From Paragemmobacter maris_A (GTDB lineage Bacteria > Pseudomonadota > Alphaproteobacteria > Rhodobacterales > Rhodobacteraceae): 64,000 nucleotides of DNA. The position numbers and the translations under genes were made by a program. The stretch covers positions 5,591-69,590 of the forward strand of contig CALRMS020000019.1 of the NCBI GenBank assembly GCA_943369275.1. The letters run 5' to 3'. The stretch's first letter is position 1; each line of letters starts with the position of its first letter. The notes under the pieces were generated by a model. The model was not told the DNA's origin and searched no databases. It saw nothing but the letters and a program-made list of their open reading frames with translations. This document shows, in pieces, positions 18,147 through 27,173 of this stretch.

Positions 18147-18554
18147 CTAGTCATCCCCCCCGTCACCATCATAATCATCCTCGGCAAAGCCGAAATCGGG
18201 GGCATTCTTGGCAAATACCTCCGGAAAGCTTGCCTCGGCCCGTTTCACATCAATGCGCAGCATCGCGTCATAGGAACAGGGATCGAACGGATCTTCCGCC
18301 GCCACCACCTCACGCCCGAACAGCCAGGACAGCCGCCCCGCATCCAGATTGCCGCGCTCGAAGGGTTCTTCCCCGAACTGTGCCCACAGCGCCGCCATGA
18401 ACCCCTGATCGGCCATCCGGTCGGCATGTTTGCGGTCGCGATAGCGTTCCCGCTTCACGATCTTTGCCGGCCCGTCCTTGCGGTTCTCGCGCCGTATGAC
18501 GAATTGGAAGTCTGTTCCGGGCAACCGCCCCGGAAAACCGCGATGCTTCAGCAT
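18147..18554 (-). CDS. Conserved-looking hypothetical protein
   Basis: A 135-residue protein with no signal peptide or membrane segment. It has a basic N-terminal third ('RRENRKDGPAKIVKRERYRDRKHADR'-type composition) and an acidic C-terminus ending 'DDYDGDGGDD'. Coding is supported by codon usage like its neighbours and by the absence of a better overlapping frame. I do not recognise a family. Confidence 0.6.
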   Translation of the reverse strand: MLKHRGFPGRLPGTDFQFVIRRENRKDGPAKIVKRERYRDRKHADRMADQGFMAALWAQFGEEPFERGNLDAGRLSWLFGREVVAAEDPFDPCSYDAMLRIDVKRAEASFPEVFAKNAPDFGFAEDDYDGDGGDD

Positions 18555-18692
18555 GTCCTGCCCCCATCAATACCAAGGGTGGCGTCATGCCGGATCAAAC
18601 GGCCAAGGTCAAATCCGGCGCCCGTTTGCCGGGCGCCAGACATAATCGGGGCGGGCCGGGGCTGACACGCCCCATTGGCCCGCCCGGATATC

Positions 18693-18830
18693 TTACTTGT
18701 ACTTGCCGGTGTAGGTCGGCTCGGTCGAAACGGGGGTATCCACGTAAACGACTTCTTCTTCTTTGGCAGCGCAAGCTGCGACAAAGGCAACCATGGCCAG
18801 GGCCAGAATGGTCTTCGTGCTCTTCGACAT
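18693..18830 (-). CDS. 45-residue lipoprotein
   Basis: A very small predicted lipoprotein. The reverse-complement reading gives a basic start ('MSKSTKT'), a hydrophobic stretch and the lipobox 'VAAC' with cysteine at residue 21, then 'AAKEEEVVYVDTPVSTEPTY' and a 'GKYK' end. GGAG lies upstream of the ATG on the minus strand. Small lipoproteins of this form occur in Rhodobacteraceae. Function unknown. Confidence 0.7.
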   Translation of the reverse strand: MSKSTKTILALAMVAFVAACAAKEEEVVYVDTPVSTEPTYTGKYK

Positions 18831-19044
18831 CCTCTACTCCTATTTTCTTGGAGGGTCAGACCGAACGAAACGCCGCCGGCCTGCCCCCGATGCGAGGCAT
18901 AGGCCGCTTGGGTTCGGCCTGTGTGCACCATATCCGAAAAATCCGGGAAAGCACACGCAGACATAGCCAAGTTATCAGCCTGTGGCCCTGCTACATCAGC
19001 ATGGCCCTGGCGGGCAAGACGCATCATGCTGGCATCGGCGGACA

Positions 19045-19503
19045 TCAGAACATCTCCCAGACGCAAACACCCTCTTCGATCCGGAAGGATTCAAAGAATT
19101 GCGTGGCCTCCGGGGCCGCTTCACCAAAGGGCACCGCCACATCCGACAGCGAGATGATCACCTGGTCCGGATGCGGCCCCTGATCGGCGATGCGCGGCAC
19201 GGCATAGCTGTCGCACAGATGCTGCATATCCGCCGCTGCCATGTCGAAATCGACCCCGCCCCCCGGCGCGATGTCGGGCGCAAGAAAGCGGAACCGCAGC
19301 GCCAGCCCGTCCGGCCCCGGCGCGTTCCAGATCACATCCTGCAAGGTTATCTCCTGCCCCGACGGCACCTCAATCCGCGTCCCGTCGCCCGGTTCCACCA
19401 CAAGCTCCACCCCCGCCTCCTGCGCAGCCGCAGACCCCGCCAGAACGGCGGCCATCACGGCCATGCAGGCAAGGATGGGGCGGGCAAGGGTGGCGGGCAT
19501 CAT
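19045..19503 (-). CDS. Secreted hypothetical protein (DUF6497-like)
   Basis: A 152-residue protein with a signal peptide (about residues 1-28, cleavage after AAA/AQA) and a small mature domain with two cysteines ('HLCDSYAVP' and 'EGVCVWEMF' at the C-terminus) that could form a periplasmic disulfide. It resembles a Rhodobacteraceae-specific family found next to pccB; I assign that family (DUF6497) from memory with moderate certainty. It starts eight bases after the pccB stop, so it is likely cotranscribed. Confidence 0.68.
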   Translation of the reverse strand: MMPATLARPILACMAVMAAVLAGSAAAQEAGVELVVEPGDGTRIEVPSGQEITLQDVIWNAPGPDGLALRFRFLAPDIAPGGGVDFDMAAADMQHLCDSYAVPRIADQGPHPDQVIISLSDVAVPFGEAAPEATQFFESFRIEEGVCVWEMF

Positions 19504-19510
19504 TCTGCTC

Positions 19511-21043
19511 CTACAGCGGAATATTGTCGTGCTTCTTCCACGGGTTCGTCTGCTTCTTGCCCCGCAGGCTGGCGAAGGCGCGTGCCACGCGGCGGCGGGT
19601 GGAATGGGGCATGATCACCTCGTCGATAAACCCCTTTTCCGCCGCCACGAATGGGTTGGCAAAGCGGTCCTCGTAATCCTTCACCCGCGCGGCGATCTTT
19701 TCCTTGTCGCCCAATTCGCTGCGATACAGGATCTCCACCGCGCCCTTCGCCCCCATCACAGCCACTTCCGCCGTGGGCCAGGCATAGTTGAAATCGCCCC
19801 GCAGATGCTTGGACGACATCACGACATAGGCCCCGCCATAGGTCTTGCGCGTCAGCACCGTCACCTTGGGCACCGTCGCCTCGCCATAAGCGAACAGCAG
19901 CTTTGCCCCATGCTTGATCACGCCCGCATATTCCTGCCCCGTCCCCGGCAGGAAGCCCGGCACATCCACAAGTGTCAGGATCGGGATCTCGAACGCATCG
20001 CAAAACCGCACGAAGCGCGCGGCCTTGCGGGATGCGTCAATGTCCAGACATCCGGCCAACACCATCGGCTGGTTCGCCACCACGCCCACCGACTGCCCCT
20101 CGATCCGGATGAAGCCGCAGATGATGTTGCCTGCGAAATCTTTCTGGATTTCAAAGAAATCGCTCTCATCAGCGATCTTCAGGATCAGTTCCTTCATGTC
20201 ATAGGGCTGGTTCGGGTTGTCCGGCACCAGCGTATCCAGTGACATCTCCACCCGGCCCGGATCATCAAAGAACGGCCGCACAGGTGCCTTTTCACGGTTG
20301 TTCAGCGGCAGGAAATCGAACAGCCGCCGCGTTTCCGCGATCAGTTCGACATCATTCTCGCAGGCCCCATCCGCGACCGAGGATTTCTTCGTATGCGTCC
20401 CCGCGCCACCCAGCTCCTCGGCCGTCACCACCTCATTGGTGACCGTCTTCACCACATCCGGCCCGGTCACGAACATGTAGGAGCTGTCCTTCACCATGAA
20501 GATGAAGTCTGTCATCGCGGGCGAATAGACCGCCCCCCCGGCGCAAGGCCCCATGATCAGGGAAATCTGCGGCACCACGCCGGATGCCATGATGTTGCGC
20601 TGGAACACCTCGCCATAGGCGGCCAGCGAGCTCACGCCTTCCTGAATCCGCGCGCCACCGGAATCGTTCATCCCGATCACCGGCGCGCCGTTCTGTATAG
20701 CCATGTCCATGATCTTGCAGATCTTGGCCGCATGGGTCTCCGACACCGATCCGCCCAGCACGGTGAAATCCTGGCTGAACACATAGACCATGCGCCCATT
20801 GATCGTGCCCCAACCCGTGATCACGCCGTCGCCCGGATGGCGGTTCTCCTCCATCCCGAAATCGGTGCAGCGGTGCTGCACGAACATGTCGAATTCCTCG
20901 AAACTGCCCTCGTCCAGCAGCAGCTCCACCCGCTCTCGCGCGGTCAACTTGCCCTTGGCGTGCTGCGCCTCTACCCGGCGCACCCCGCCCCCGGCGCGGG
21001 CAACCGCACGACGGTCTTCCAGTTCCTGCAGGATATCCTTCAT
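19511..21043 (-). CDS. pccB: Propionyl-CoA carboxylase beta (carboxyltransferase) subunit
   Basis: Transfers the carboxyl group from biotin to propionyl-CoA to give methylmalonyl-CoA. The 510-residue product shows both crotonase-fold halves of the family: 'FTVLGGSVSETHAAKICKIMD', 'GMNDSGGARIQEGV' (oxyanion-type glycine pair) and 'VDVPGFLPGTGQEYAGVIKHGAKLL' in the C-terminal half. The frame extends upstream to 21157, but 'MKDILQELEDRRAVARAGGG' is the usual start, so I choose 21043. The upstream gap carries half-sites resembling the PccR operator. Confidence 0.96.
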   Translation of the reverse strand: MKDILQELEDRRAVARAGGGVRRVEAQHAKGKLTARERVELLLDEGSFEEFDMFVQHRCTDFGMEENRHPGDGVITGWGTINGRMVYVFSQDFTVLGGSVSETHAAKICKIMDMAIQNGAPVIGMNDSGGARIQEGVSSLAAYGEVFQRNIMASGVVPQISLIMGPCAGGAVYSPAMTDFIFMVKDSSYMFVTGPDVVKTVTNEVVTAEELGGAGTHTKKSSVADGACENDVELIAETRRLFDFLPLNNREKAPVRPFFDDPGRVEMSLDTLVPDNPNQPYDMKELILKIADESDFFEIQKDFAGNIICGFIRIEGQSVGVVANQPMVLAGCLDIDASRKAARFVRFCDAFEIPILTLVDVPGFLPGTGQEYAGVIKHGAKLLFAYGEATVPKVTVLTRKTYGGAYVVMSSKHLRGDFNYAWPTAEVAVMGAKGAVEILYRSELGDKEKIAARVKDYEDRFANPFVAAEKGFIDEVIMPHSTRRRVARAFASLRGKKQTNPWKKHDNIPL

Positions 21044-21141
21044 CGACGCGCTCCCCCCGAATTTCGTCACGGATTCTGGCCCCGAATTGGCCCCGAATTT
21101 GGCCGGACCATAGCGGCCCCAGCGGCCATGGCAAAACGGAG

Positions 21142-21198
21142 TTTCGCATATTTGCAATTAATTGGCAGATCATTGACTGCAAAACGCAAATTAGCAAA
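21142..21198 (-). promoter_or_regulatory. Candidate PccR/ScfR operator region of pccB
   Basis: The gap 100-155 bp before pccB is AT-rich and dense in TTTGC-type half-sites. On the minus strand TTTGCTAA, TTTGCGTT and TTTGCAG follow each other at 21198-21177, and ATTGCAAAT plus ATGCGAAA lie at 21158-21142. PccR of R. sphaeroides is reported to need TTTGCAAA-X4-TTTGCAAA upstream of pccB; the sites here are degenerate versions, so this is a candidate only. Confidence 0.5.
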
Positions 21199-21267
21199 CC
21201 CCTCGCCTTCCCCCCGGCCCCGCCCTAAACCCCGAACCTGCATATCCCCACCATCCACGAGGCCCCA

Positions 21268-21621
21268 CTGACCCACCTTCCCGTTCCCGTCATCACCATC
21301 GGCCTCCTGATCGCCTCCAACATCTTCATGACCTTCGCCTGGTATGGGCACCTGAAATACAAATCCGCTTCACTGGTGCTGGTGATCCTGGCCAGCTGGC
21401 TGATCGCCCTGCCGGAATATGCGCTGCAAGTGCCGGCCAATCGCATCGGCCACAGCCATTTCTCGGCCGCCGAACTCAAGACGATCCAAGAGGTGATCAC
21501 CCTCACCGTCTTTGCCATCTTCTCCGTATACTACCTCAAGGAACCGCTCACCTGGAACCACGCCATCGGCTTTGCCTTCATCGCGCTGGGGGCCTTCTTC
21601 ATCTTTCACAAATGGGCCTGA
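21268..21621 (+). CDS. DUF486 / DMT-superfamily small membrane protein
   Basis: Small integral membrane protein with four predicted helices, matching DUF486: 'MTFAWYGHLKYKSASL', 'ASWLIALPEYALQVPANRIG', 'IQEVITLTVFAIFSVYYLKEP' and 'AIGFAFIALGAFFIFHKW'. The first in-frame ATG (21328) lies inside the first helix and would cut it. The frame stays open back to 21229 and encodes the missing hydrophobic stretch ('ITIGLLIASNIF'), but with no ATG, GTG or TTG. A CTG at 21268 would give about 117 residues, the normal family size, so I use it as a provisional start. Family assignment is firm; the start is not. Confidence 0.7.
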   Translation: MTHLPVPVITIGLLIASNIFMTFAWYGHLKYKSASLVLVILASWLIALPEYALQVPANRIGHSHFSAAELKTIQEVITLTVFAIFSVYYLKEPLTWNHAIGFAFIALGAFFIFHKWA

Positions 21622-21694
21622 AAAGACCCTGCGCACACACCCATGTGCATTCCGGCCCATGGACAGCAGCAAAGTCAGAGCATAGGCCAACACC

Positions 21695-22906
21695 ATGACC
21701 AGCCCGCGCTTCCTTGACCGCCGCACCCCGCCCCACATCTCCACCCTCATCCTGATGGCGGGTCTGTCGGCGCTTACGATGAACATCTTCCTGCCCTCAC
21801 TGCCGGGCATGGCGGCCTGGTTCGACGTGCCTTACGGGCTGATGCAGCTGTCCGTCGCCCTCTACCTCGCGCTTTCGGCCCTGTTGCAAATCGTCATTGG
21901 CCCCATTTCCGACCGTTTCGGCCGCCGCAAGGTGCTCTTGTGGTCCATCGTCCTGTTCCTGATCGCCACCGTCGGCACGCTCATCGCGCCCGATGCAACC
22001 ACCTTTCTGATCTGCCGCATGGCGCAGGCCGTCATCGCGGCCTGCATGGTGCTGTCGCGCGCCGTGGTGCGTGACATGGTATCGGATGCCGAAGCCGCCT
22101 CGATGATCGGCTATGTCACCATGGGCATGTCCATCGTCCCGATGATCGGCCCCGTAATCGGCGGGGTGCTGGATGAAACCTTCGGCTGGCAGGCCAACTT
22201 CGCCCTTCTGCTGATCCTCGGCCTCGCGACGCTCGCGCTTGTCTGGGCCGACCTTGGCGAAACCGCCACGATCCGCCGCGTGTCGCTGATGGATCAGATC
22301 CGCACCTATCCCGGCCTGCTGCGCTCGCGCCGGTTCTGGGGCTATGTCGGCTGCGCTTCCTTTACCTCCGGCTCTTTCTTCGCCTATCTCGGCGGCGCGC
22401 CCTATGTCGGCAACGTGGTCTTTGGGCTGTCCTCCTCCGAGGTGGGCCTTCTCTTTGCGATCACCGCCGTGGGCTATCTGTTCGGCAATTTCATCGCCGG
22501 GCGCTTCTCTGTCCGCCTCGGCATGAACCGGATGATCCTGTGGGGCACCATCGCCTCCATCTCCGGGCTGGGGATGCTGACCGCCGTTACGCTGGCGGGC
22601 GTTCATTCGCCTTATGTCTTCTTCGGCTTCACCCTCGCCCTCGGCCTTGGCAACGGCATGACCCTGCCCAATGCCAATGCCGGGATGCTGTCGATCAAGC
22701 CGGAACTGGCCGGCACCGCCTCGGGCCTTGGCGGCGCGATCCAGATCGGCGGTGGCGCGGCACTGGCCGCTTTTGCGGGCGCCCTGCTGACCGAAGGCGC
22801 ATCCGAGATGCCGCTGGTCCTGCTGATGCTCGCCTCCGCCATCCTTGCCCTCATCTCCATCCTCGCCGTCATCCGCCGCGCCCGCACCCTCGGCCTCACC
22901 GCCTGA
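21695..22906 (+). CDS. MFS multidrug exporter, Bcr/CflA family
   Basis: A 403-residue inner-membrane drug:proton antiporter-like protein with twelve predicted helices. The loop between helices 2 and 3 carries 'GPISDRFGRRKVLLW' (about residues 67-81), the MFS motif A, and 'AVVRDMVSDAEAASM' is typical of the Bcr/CflA drug-resistance branch. Helix 5 contains 'VPMIGPVIGGVLDE' (motif C of antiporters). The exported compound cannot be predicted. It lies between the DUF486 gene and pccR. Confidence 0.9.
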   Translation: MTSPRFLDRRTPPHISTLILMAGLSALTMNIFLPSLPGMAAWFDVPYGLMQLSVALYLALSALLQIVIGPISDRFGRRKVLLWSIVLFLIATVGTLIAPDATTFLICRMAQAVIAACMVLSRAVVRDMVSDAEAASMIGYVTMGMSIVPMIGPVIGGVLDETFGWQANFALLLILGLATLALVWADLGETATIRRVSLMDQIRTYPGLLRSRRFWGYVGCASFTSGSFFAYLGGAPYVGNVVFGLSSSEVGLLFAITAVGYLFGNFIAGRFSVRLGMNRMILWGTIASISGLGMLTAVTLAGVHSPYVFFGFTLALGLGNGMTLPNANAGMLSIKPELAGTASGLGGAIQIGGGAALAAFAGALLTEGASEMPLVLLMLASAILALISILAVIRRARTLGLTA

Positions 22907-22953
22907 AGCCCAAGCCCACGCCCACGCCCGACGCCAAACCTTGACGGGCATGC

Positions 22954-22981
22954 TTTGCAAAGCCGATAACGGCTTTGCAAA
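22954..22981 (+). promoter_or_regulatory. Twin TTTGCAAA boxes before pccR (autoregulatory operator candidate)
   Basis: Two perfect TTTGCAAA palindromes lie at 22954-22961 and 22974-22981, 20 bp apart centre to centre, the second only 13 bases from the pccR start codon. TTTGCAAA is the reported half-site of PccR, so this looks like an autoregulation site, probably repressing. Confidence 0.78.
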
Positions 22982-22994
22982 AGGGGGGCGCGCC

Positions 22995-24401
22995 ATGGCC
23001 ACACAAAAACTCTATGCCGGGGCCAAGCTGCGCGAAATCCGCGGCCGGTTGTCGCTTACCCAAAAGACCTTCGCCGACAAGCTCGGTGTGTCGCTGCCCT
23101 ATCTCAACCAGATGGAAAACAACCACCGCCCCGTCTCGGCCTCGGTGGTGCTGGCCTTGGCACAGGAATTCGGGCTCGATGTCACCGAACTGACCGTGGG
23201 CGAATCCGAACGTCTGGTGTCGGACATGCGCGAGGCCTTGGCCGACCCCGTCTTCGCCCAGACCACGCCCCCCTTGGCCGACCTGCGCCTTGCCGCCTCA
23301 AACGCGCCCGCGCTGGCCCGCGCCTTCCTTGATCTGCACCGCGCCTATCGCCAGACGCATGAACGCCTCGCCAGCCTCGACGAAGCCCTGGGTCGCGAAG
23401 ACGCCTCCCTCCGCCCCTCCCCGTGGGAGGAAGTGCGCGACTTCTTCCACTATTGCGATAATTACATCGATGCCGTCGACCGCGCGGCTGAAAATTTCGC
23501 CGCCCCCGCCATCCCCACCGGCCCCGCGACCGATATCACCCGCATCGCCATCGCCGCGCTGGAACGGCGCGGTATCACCACCATCTTCACCGATCAGCCG
23601 GAAACCCGCCGCTATGACGCGGCCACAAAGCGCCTCGCCCTGTCCAACCGCACCGCCGTGCCCACCCAGCGCTTCCAGCTTCTGCTGCAAGTCGCCCTCC
23701 TCACGCAGAACGAACTGATCGAGGCAACGCTCGACCTCGCACGCTTCGCCACGCCCGAGGCGCGCGACATCGCCAAGATCGGCCTTGCCAATTACTTCGC
23801 AGGCGCGGCCCTGCTGCCCTATCGCGCCTTTCAGGCCGCCGCGCTGGAAACCCGGCATGATCTGGAACGCCTTGCCGATTTGTTCGGAGCCTCCATCGAA
23901 CAGGTGGCCCACCGGCTTGCCACGCTGCAACGGCCCGGTGCCAAGGGCATCCCCTTCTTTTTCGTCCGCGTCGATCAGGCCGGCACCATCACCAAGCGCC
24001 ACTCGGCCACGCGCCTGCAATTCGCCCGCTTCGGCGGCGCCTGCCCGCTCTGGAACGTCCACCGTGCCTTTGAAACGCCGGGCCATTTCCTGCGCCAGCT
24101 TGCCGAAACCCCGGATGGCGTGCGCTACCTTTGCCTTGCGCGCGACGTGTCAAAACCGGGGGGGGCCTTCCTCGCCCCGGTCCGCCGCTATGCCATAGGC
24201 TTGGGCTGCGAAATCACCCATGCCGCCAGTCTGGTCTATTCCGATGGGCTGGATCTGAAAGGCCGGTTCGAACCCATCGGCATCTCCTGCCGCATCTGCG
24301 AACGGCGCGACTGCCACCAGCGCTCCGTCCCGCCCCTCGAACGCCGCCTCAAGGTCGACCCCGACAAGCGCGGCCTCCTCCCCTATGACATCGCCGATTG
24401 A
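22995..24401 (+). CDS. pccR: Short-chain fatty acyl-CoA transcriptional regulator PccR (ScfR family)
   Basis: A 468-residue DNA-binding regulator. Residues about 8-65 form an XRE-type helix-turn-helix ('LREIRGRLSLTQKTFADKLGVSLPYLNQMENNHRPVS' region), the middle part (about 175-310) is an IrrE/DUF955-like region, and the C-terminus is the ScfR domain with a cysteine cluster 'ISCRICERRDCHQRSVPP' (about residues 435-452). In R. sphaeroides PccR senses propionyl-CoA status and controls pccB. Its location 2 kb from pccB and the TTTGCAAA boxes before its start support the same role. Translation starts at 22995; the upstream extension overlaps the MFS gene and is not family-like. Confidence 0.9.
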   Translation: MATQKLYAGAKLREIRGRLSLTQKTFADKLGVSLPYLNQMENNHRPVSASVVLALAQEFGLDVTELTVGESERLVSDMREALADPVFAQTTPPLADLRLAASNAPALARAFLDLHRAYRQTHERLASLDEALGREDASLRPSPWEEVRDFFHYCDNYIDAVDRAAENFAAPAIPTGPATDITRIAIAALERRGITTIFTDQPETRRYDAATKRLALSNRTAVPTQRFQLLLQVALLTQNELIEATLDLARFATPEARDIAKIGLANYFAGAALLPYRAFQAAALETRHDLERLADLFGASIEQVAHRLATLQRPGAKGIPFFFVRVDQAGTITKRHSATRLQFARFGGACPLWNVHRAFETPGHFLRQLAETPDGVRYLCLARDVSKPGGAFLAPVRRYAIGLGCEITHAASLVYSDGLDLKGRFEPIGISCRICERRDCHQRSVPPLERRLKVDPDKRGLLPYDIAD

Positions 24402-24402
24402 A

Positions 24403-24429
24403 AAGGCCCCGGGGGTGACCCGGGGCCTT
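24403..24429. terminator. Bidirectional terminator between pccR and the DUF465-like gene
   Basis: Perfect 11-bp stem AAGGCCCCGGG (24403-24413) with CCCGGGGCCTT (24419-24429), 5-nt loop. It starts two bases after the pccR stop and ends nine bases before the stop of the convergent gene, so it can serve both. Confidence 0.85.
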
Positions 24430-24437
24430 CTGCATCC

Positions 24438-24674
24438 TCAGGCCGCAATCTGCTTCCAGATCGCATCCTTCAGCCGCATCCGCTTTTGGCGCAGTTCCGT
24501 TTCATGCTCGGGCGATGTCGGCTCGATCAATGTCTCGGCCCGATGCACGGCGCGGTTCACCTCGTGATACTCCTCCACCATCTTGGCGAAATGCGCATCC
24601 TTCGCCTTCATGGCATGGATCGCTTCGGCCTTTTCCGGGAAATCCTCATAAAGGTCGTGCGGCGTGTTCGACAT
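24438..24674 (-). CDS. YdcH/DUF465-like small protein
   Basis: A 78-residue, strongly helical charged protein ('FPEKAEAIHAMKAKDAHFAKMVEEYHEVNRAVHRAE') of the DUF465 (YdcH) family, recognised by its length, the 'DAHFAKMVEEYHEVNRAVHRAE' type first helix and the 'LRQKRMRLKDAIWKQIA' second helix. It is likely an antiparallel helical hairpin. Function is unknown. Upstream extension to 24689 adds five residues; 'MSNTPHDLYEDF' is the usual start. Confidence 0.85.
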   Translation of the reverse strand: MSNTPHDLYEDFPEKAEAIHAMKAKDAHFAKMVEEYHEVNRAVHRAETLIEPTSPEHETELRQKRMRLKDAIWKQIAA

Positions 24675-24747
24675 GGTGCATCCTCTCAAGCTGTTATGAC
24701 ACAGACCTTAAGGAAGCATCCCGCTCCGCGCCTTGACCTCGGTCAAC

Positions 24748-25401
24748 TCATCGCGCCGCGCGACGAAATCCTTCCGCCCGCGCCTCGGCCTCGGAACAGA
24801 ACCACCGCTCACCCGCCCGCTCATTGATCCGCGTCGCGTCATAATCCGCCTGCCCCGGCAAGTGATAGATGCGCCGCCCCTGCGCGCCGATATTGCCCTT
24901 GATCGCACAAGCCGCCTGCGGCACGGGCTGCACCCCGCCAGACCCCGCCTTGCGATGCGCTTCCGGCTCCACCCAGTCCGATGCCCAGACACCCAGACCC
25001 TCGCGCCGCGCTGCCACTTCGGCATTCACATAGCGGTCCGAATAGCGGCGATAGGCCATAGCCCCGCCCTGCCGCACCATAAGGGCCGCCACGTCCTTGT
25101 CCTGCCGCAGACAAACCGCCACCGCACGGCCGTACCGATCCACGTCCTGCACCGCACAGGTCAGCCGCCCCCCCGCCACGATCCCGGCCAGCATGTCACG
25201 CGCCGCTGTCCCGCAGGCCCATGCCACCCCGCCCCGGTCGCAGACCTGATCCAGTTCCGGCGCATCGATCCCGAACAGCCGCACCTTCTCGCCCGCCAGT
25301 TCAATCGTATCGCCATCCACCACCCGCGCCCGCCCCTCCAGCGCCAAGGTCGGGCCAGTCAGCAGCATCAGAACGATCAGTGAACGAAAGATTAACATCA
25401 T
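24748..25401 (-). CDS. Secreted thermonuclease-family nuclease
   Basis: A 217-residue exported nuclease. A signal peptide occupies about residues 1-20. The staphylococcal-nuclease fold follows with 'VVDGDTIELAGEKVRLFGIDAPEL' (catalytic Arg and Asp region, about residues 27-50), 'VQDVDRYGRAVAVC' (second arginine) and 'EGLGVWASDW'. A C-terminal segment from about residue 165 ('CAIKGNIGAQGRRIYHLPG') is the conserved extra domain seen in alphaproteobacterial relatives, some labelled ExoI. It would act outside the cytoplasm on DNA or RNA. Several other cysteines could be disulfide-bonded. Confidence 0.88.
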   Translation of the reverse strand: MMLIFRSLIVLMLLTGPTLALEGRARVVDGDTIELAGEKVRLFGIDAPELDQVCDRGGVAWACGTAARDMLAGIVAGGRLTCAVQDVDRYGRAVAVCLRQDKDVAALMVRQGGAMAYRRYSDRYVNAEVAARREGLGVWASDWVEPEAHRKAGSGGVQPVPQAACAIKGNIGAQGRRIYHLPGQADYDATRINERAGERWFCSEAEARAEGFRRAAR

Positions 25402-25496
25402 CCCCCGATTTCCGCCGCTACCGGGCGGAAATCAAGGTTAATGTTAACACTTCCTTAATTGGTTAAGAACGCAAGGCGAACATCACCCCCCGAACA

Positions 25497-27155
25497 TCAC
25501 CGCTGCGCCACCCGCCAATTCGGGTTGATCCACGGCTCTTGATTAGAGGCCGGAAGCGGCGTCCGCCCCAGCAGATGATCCGCCGCCTTCTCACCCACCA
25601 TGATCGACGGCCCGTTCAGATTGCCATTCGTCACCTGCGGAAAGATCGAACTGTCGGCCACGCGCAACCCATCCACCCCGATCACCCGACATTCCGGATC
25701 GACCACCGCCATCGGATCATCCCGCCGCCCCATCCGCGCCGTGCCGCAAGGGTGATAGGCGCTTTCCGCATGGTGGCGGATGAAATCGTCCAACTCCGCA
25801 TCGGTCTGCACTCCGGCGCCGGGCTGGATTTCATGCTTCACATGCCCCGCCATCGCCTCCTGCCCGAAAATCTCGCGCGTCAGGCGAATGCAGGTGCGGA
25901 AATCCTCCCAATCCTCGGGATGCGACATATAGTTGAACACGATCTTCGGCGCGACCGCCGGATCGCCCGACCGCAGCGTGACCGCCCCCCGCGACTTGGA
26001 TCGCATCGGCCCGACATGGGCCTGAAACCCATGCCCCTCGGCCGCCACCTTGCCGTCATAGCGCACGGCGATGGGCAGGAAATGATACTGGATATCGGGA
26101 TATTCCACCCCCGCCTTCGACCGGATAAAGGCACAAGCCTCGAACTGGTTCGATGCACCCAGCCCCTTCTTGGTAAACAACCACTGCGCCCCGATCACCG
26201 CCTTGCCCATCAGGTTCCAGTATTTGTACAGCGTGATCGGCTGCTTCGATGCGAATTGCAGATACAACTCCAGATGGTCCTGCAAATTCGCCCCCACACC
26301 GGGCCGATCCGCCACCACCTCCACCCCATGTTCGCGCAGATGCGCCGCATCCCCGATCCCCGACAGCATCAGGATCTTGGGCGTGTTGATGCTGGATGCC
26401 GCCACCACCACCTCGCGCGCGGCCCCGATCACCTCGATCTGCCCGCCCCGCTCCACCTCCACGCCCACGGCGCGGCCTGCCTCGATCACCACCCGCCGTG
26501 CCAGCGCGCGGATGACCTGTACCTTCCCGGTCTTGATCGCGGGCTTCAGATAGGCATTGGCCGCCGACCAGCGCTGCCCGTTGAAGATCGTGGCCTCCAT
26601 CGGCCCGAACCCCTCTTGCTGCTGGCCGTTATAGTCGCGCGTTACCGGATAGCCCGCCTGCTCACCCGCCCGGATGAACGCCTGGAACAGCGGGTTGTCA
26701 CGCGGCCCCCGCGTCACATGCAACGGCCCCTTCGCGCCGCGCCAACTGGGATCGGCCCCGTCACGCTGTCCGTGCCACTGTTCCATCCGCTGGAAATAGG
26801 GCAGCACATCGGCATAAGACCACCCCTGCGCCCCCATCTCGGCCCAGGTGTCGAAATCCCGCGCATGGCCGCGCACATAGACCATCCCGTTGATGGACGA
26901 TGACCCCCCGATCACCTTGCCCCGCGGTGTGGCCAGCACGCGCCCGCCCAGATGCGGTTCCGGCTCGGTATGGAACCCCCAATCATACCGCGCCATGTTC
27001 ATCGGATAGGACAGCGCCGCCGGCATCTGGATGAACGGTCCCGCATCCGTGCCGCCATGTTCGATCACCGTCACCGAAGCCCCGCCTTCGGCCAACCGCC
27101 AGGCCATGGCCGACCCTGCCGAACCAGCCCCGATGATCACGAAATCCGCCGACAT
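25497..27155 (-). CDS. betA: Choline dehydrogenase
   Basis: FAD-dependent oxidation of choline to betaine aldehyde. The 552-residue GMC oxidoreductase has the ADP-binding loop 'FVIIGAGSAGSAMAWRLAEGG' near the N-terminus (split over residues 5-25), the GMC signature 'GKVIGGSSSINGMVYVRGH' (about residues 79-97) and the C-terminal catalytic His region 'SAYHPCGTARMG' (about 465-476). It is the last gene of the betI-betB-dehydratase-betA run on the minus strand. Probably membrane-associated. Confidence 0.95.
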   Translation of the reverse strand: MSADFVIIGAGSAGSAMAWRLAEGGASVTVIEHGGTDAGPFIQMPAALSYPMNMARYDWGFHTEPEPHLGGRVLATPRGKVIGGSSSINGMVYVRGHARDFDTWAEMGAQGWSYADVLPYFQRMEQWHGQRDGADPSWRGAKGPLHVTRGPRDNPLFQAFIRAGEQAGYPVTRDYNGQQQEGFGPMEATIFNGQRWSAANAYLKPAIKTGKVQVIRALARRVVIEAGRAVGVEVERGGQIEVIGAAREVVVAASSINTPKILMLSGIGDAAHLREHGVEVVADRPGVGANLQDHLELYLQFASKQPITLYKYWNLMGKAVIGAQWLFTKKGLGASNQFEACAFIRSKAGVEYPDIQYHFLPIAVRYDGKVAAEGHGFQAHVGPMRSKSRGAVTLRSGDPAVAPKIVFNYMSHPEDWEDFRTCIRLTREIFGQEAMAGHVKHEIQPGAGVQTDAELDDFIRHHAESAYHPCGTARMGRRDDPMAVVDPECRVIGVDGLRVADSSIFPQVTNGNLNGPSIMVGEKAADHLLGRTPLPASNQEPWINPNWRVAQR

Positions 27156-27173
27156 GTCCCCAGTCCTTCTTGT

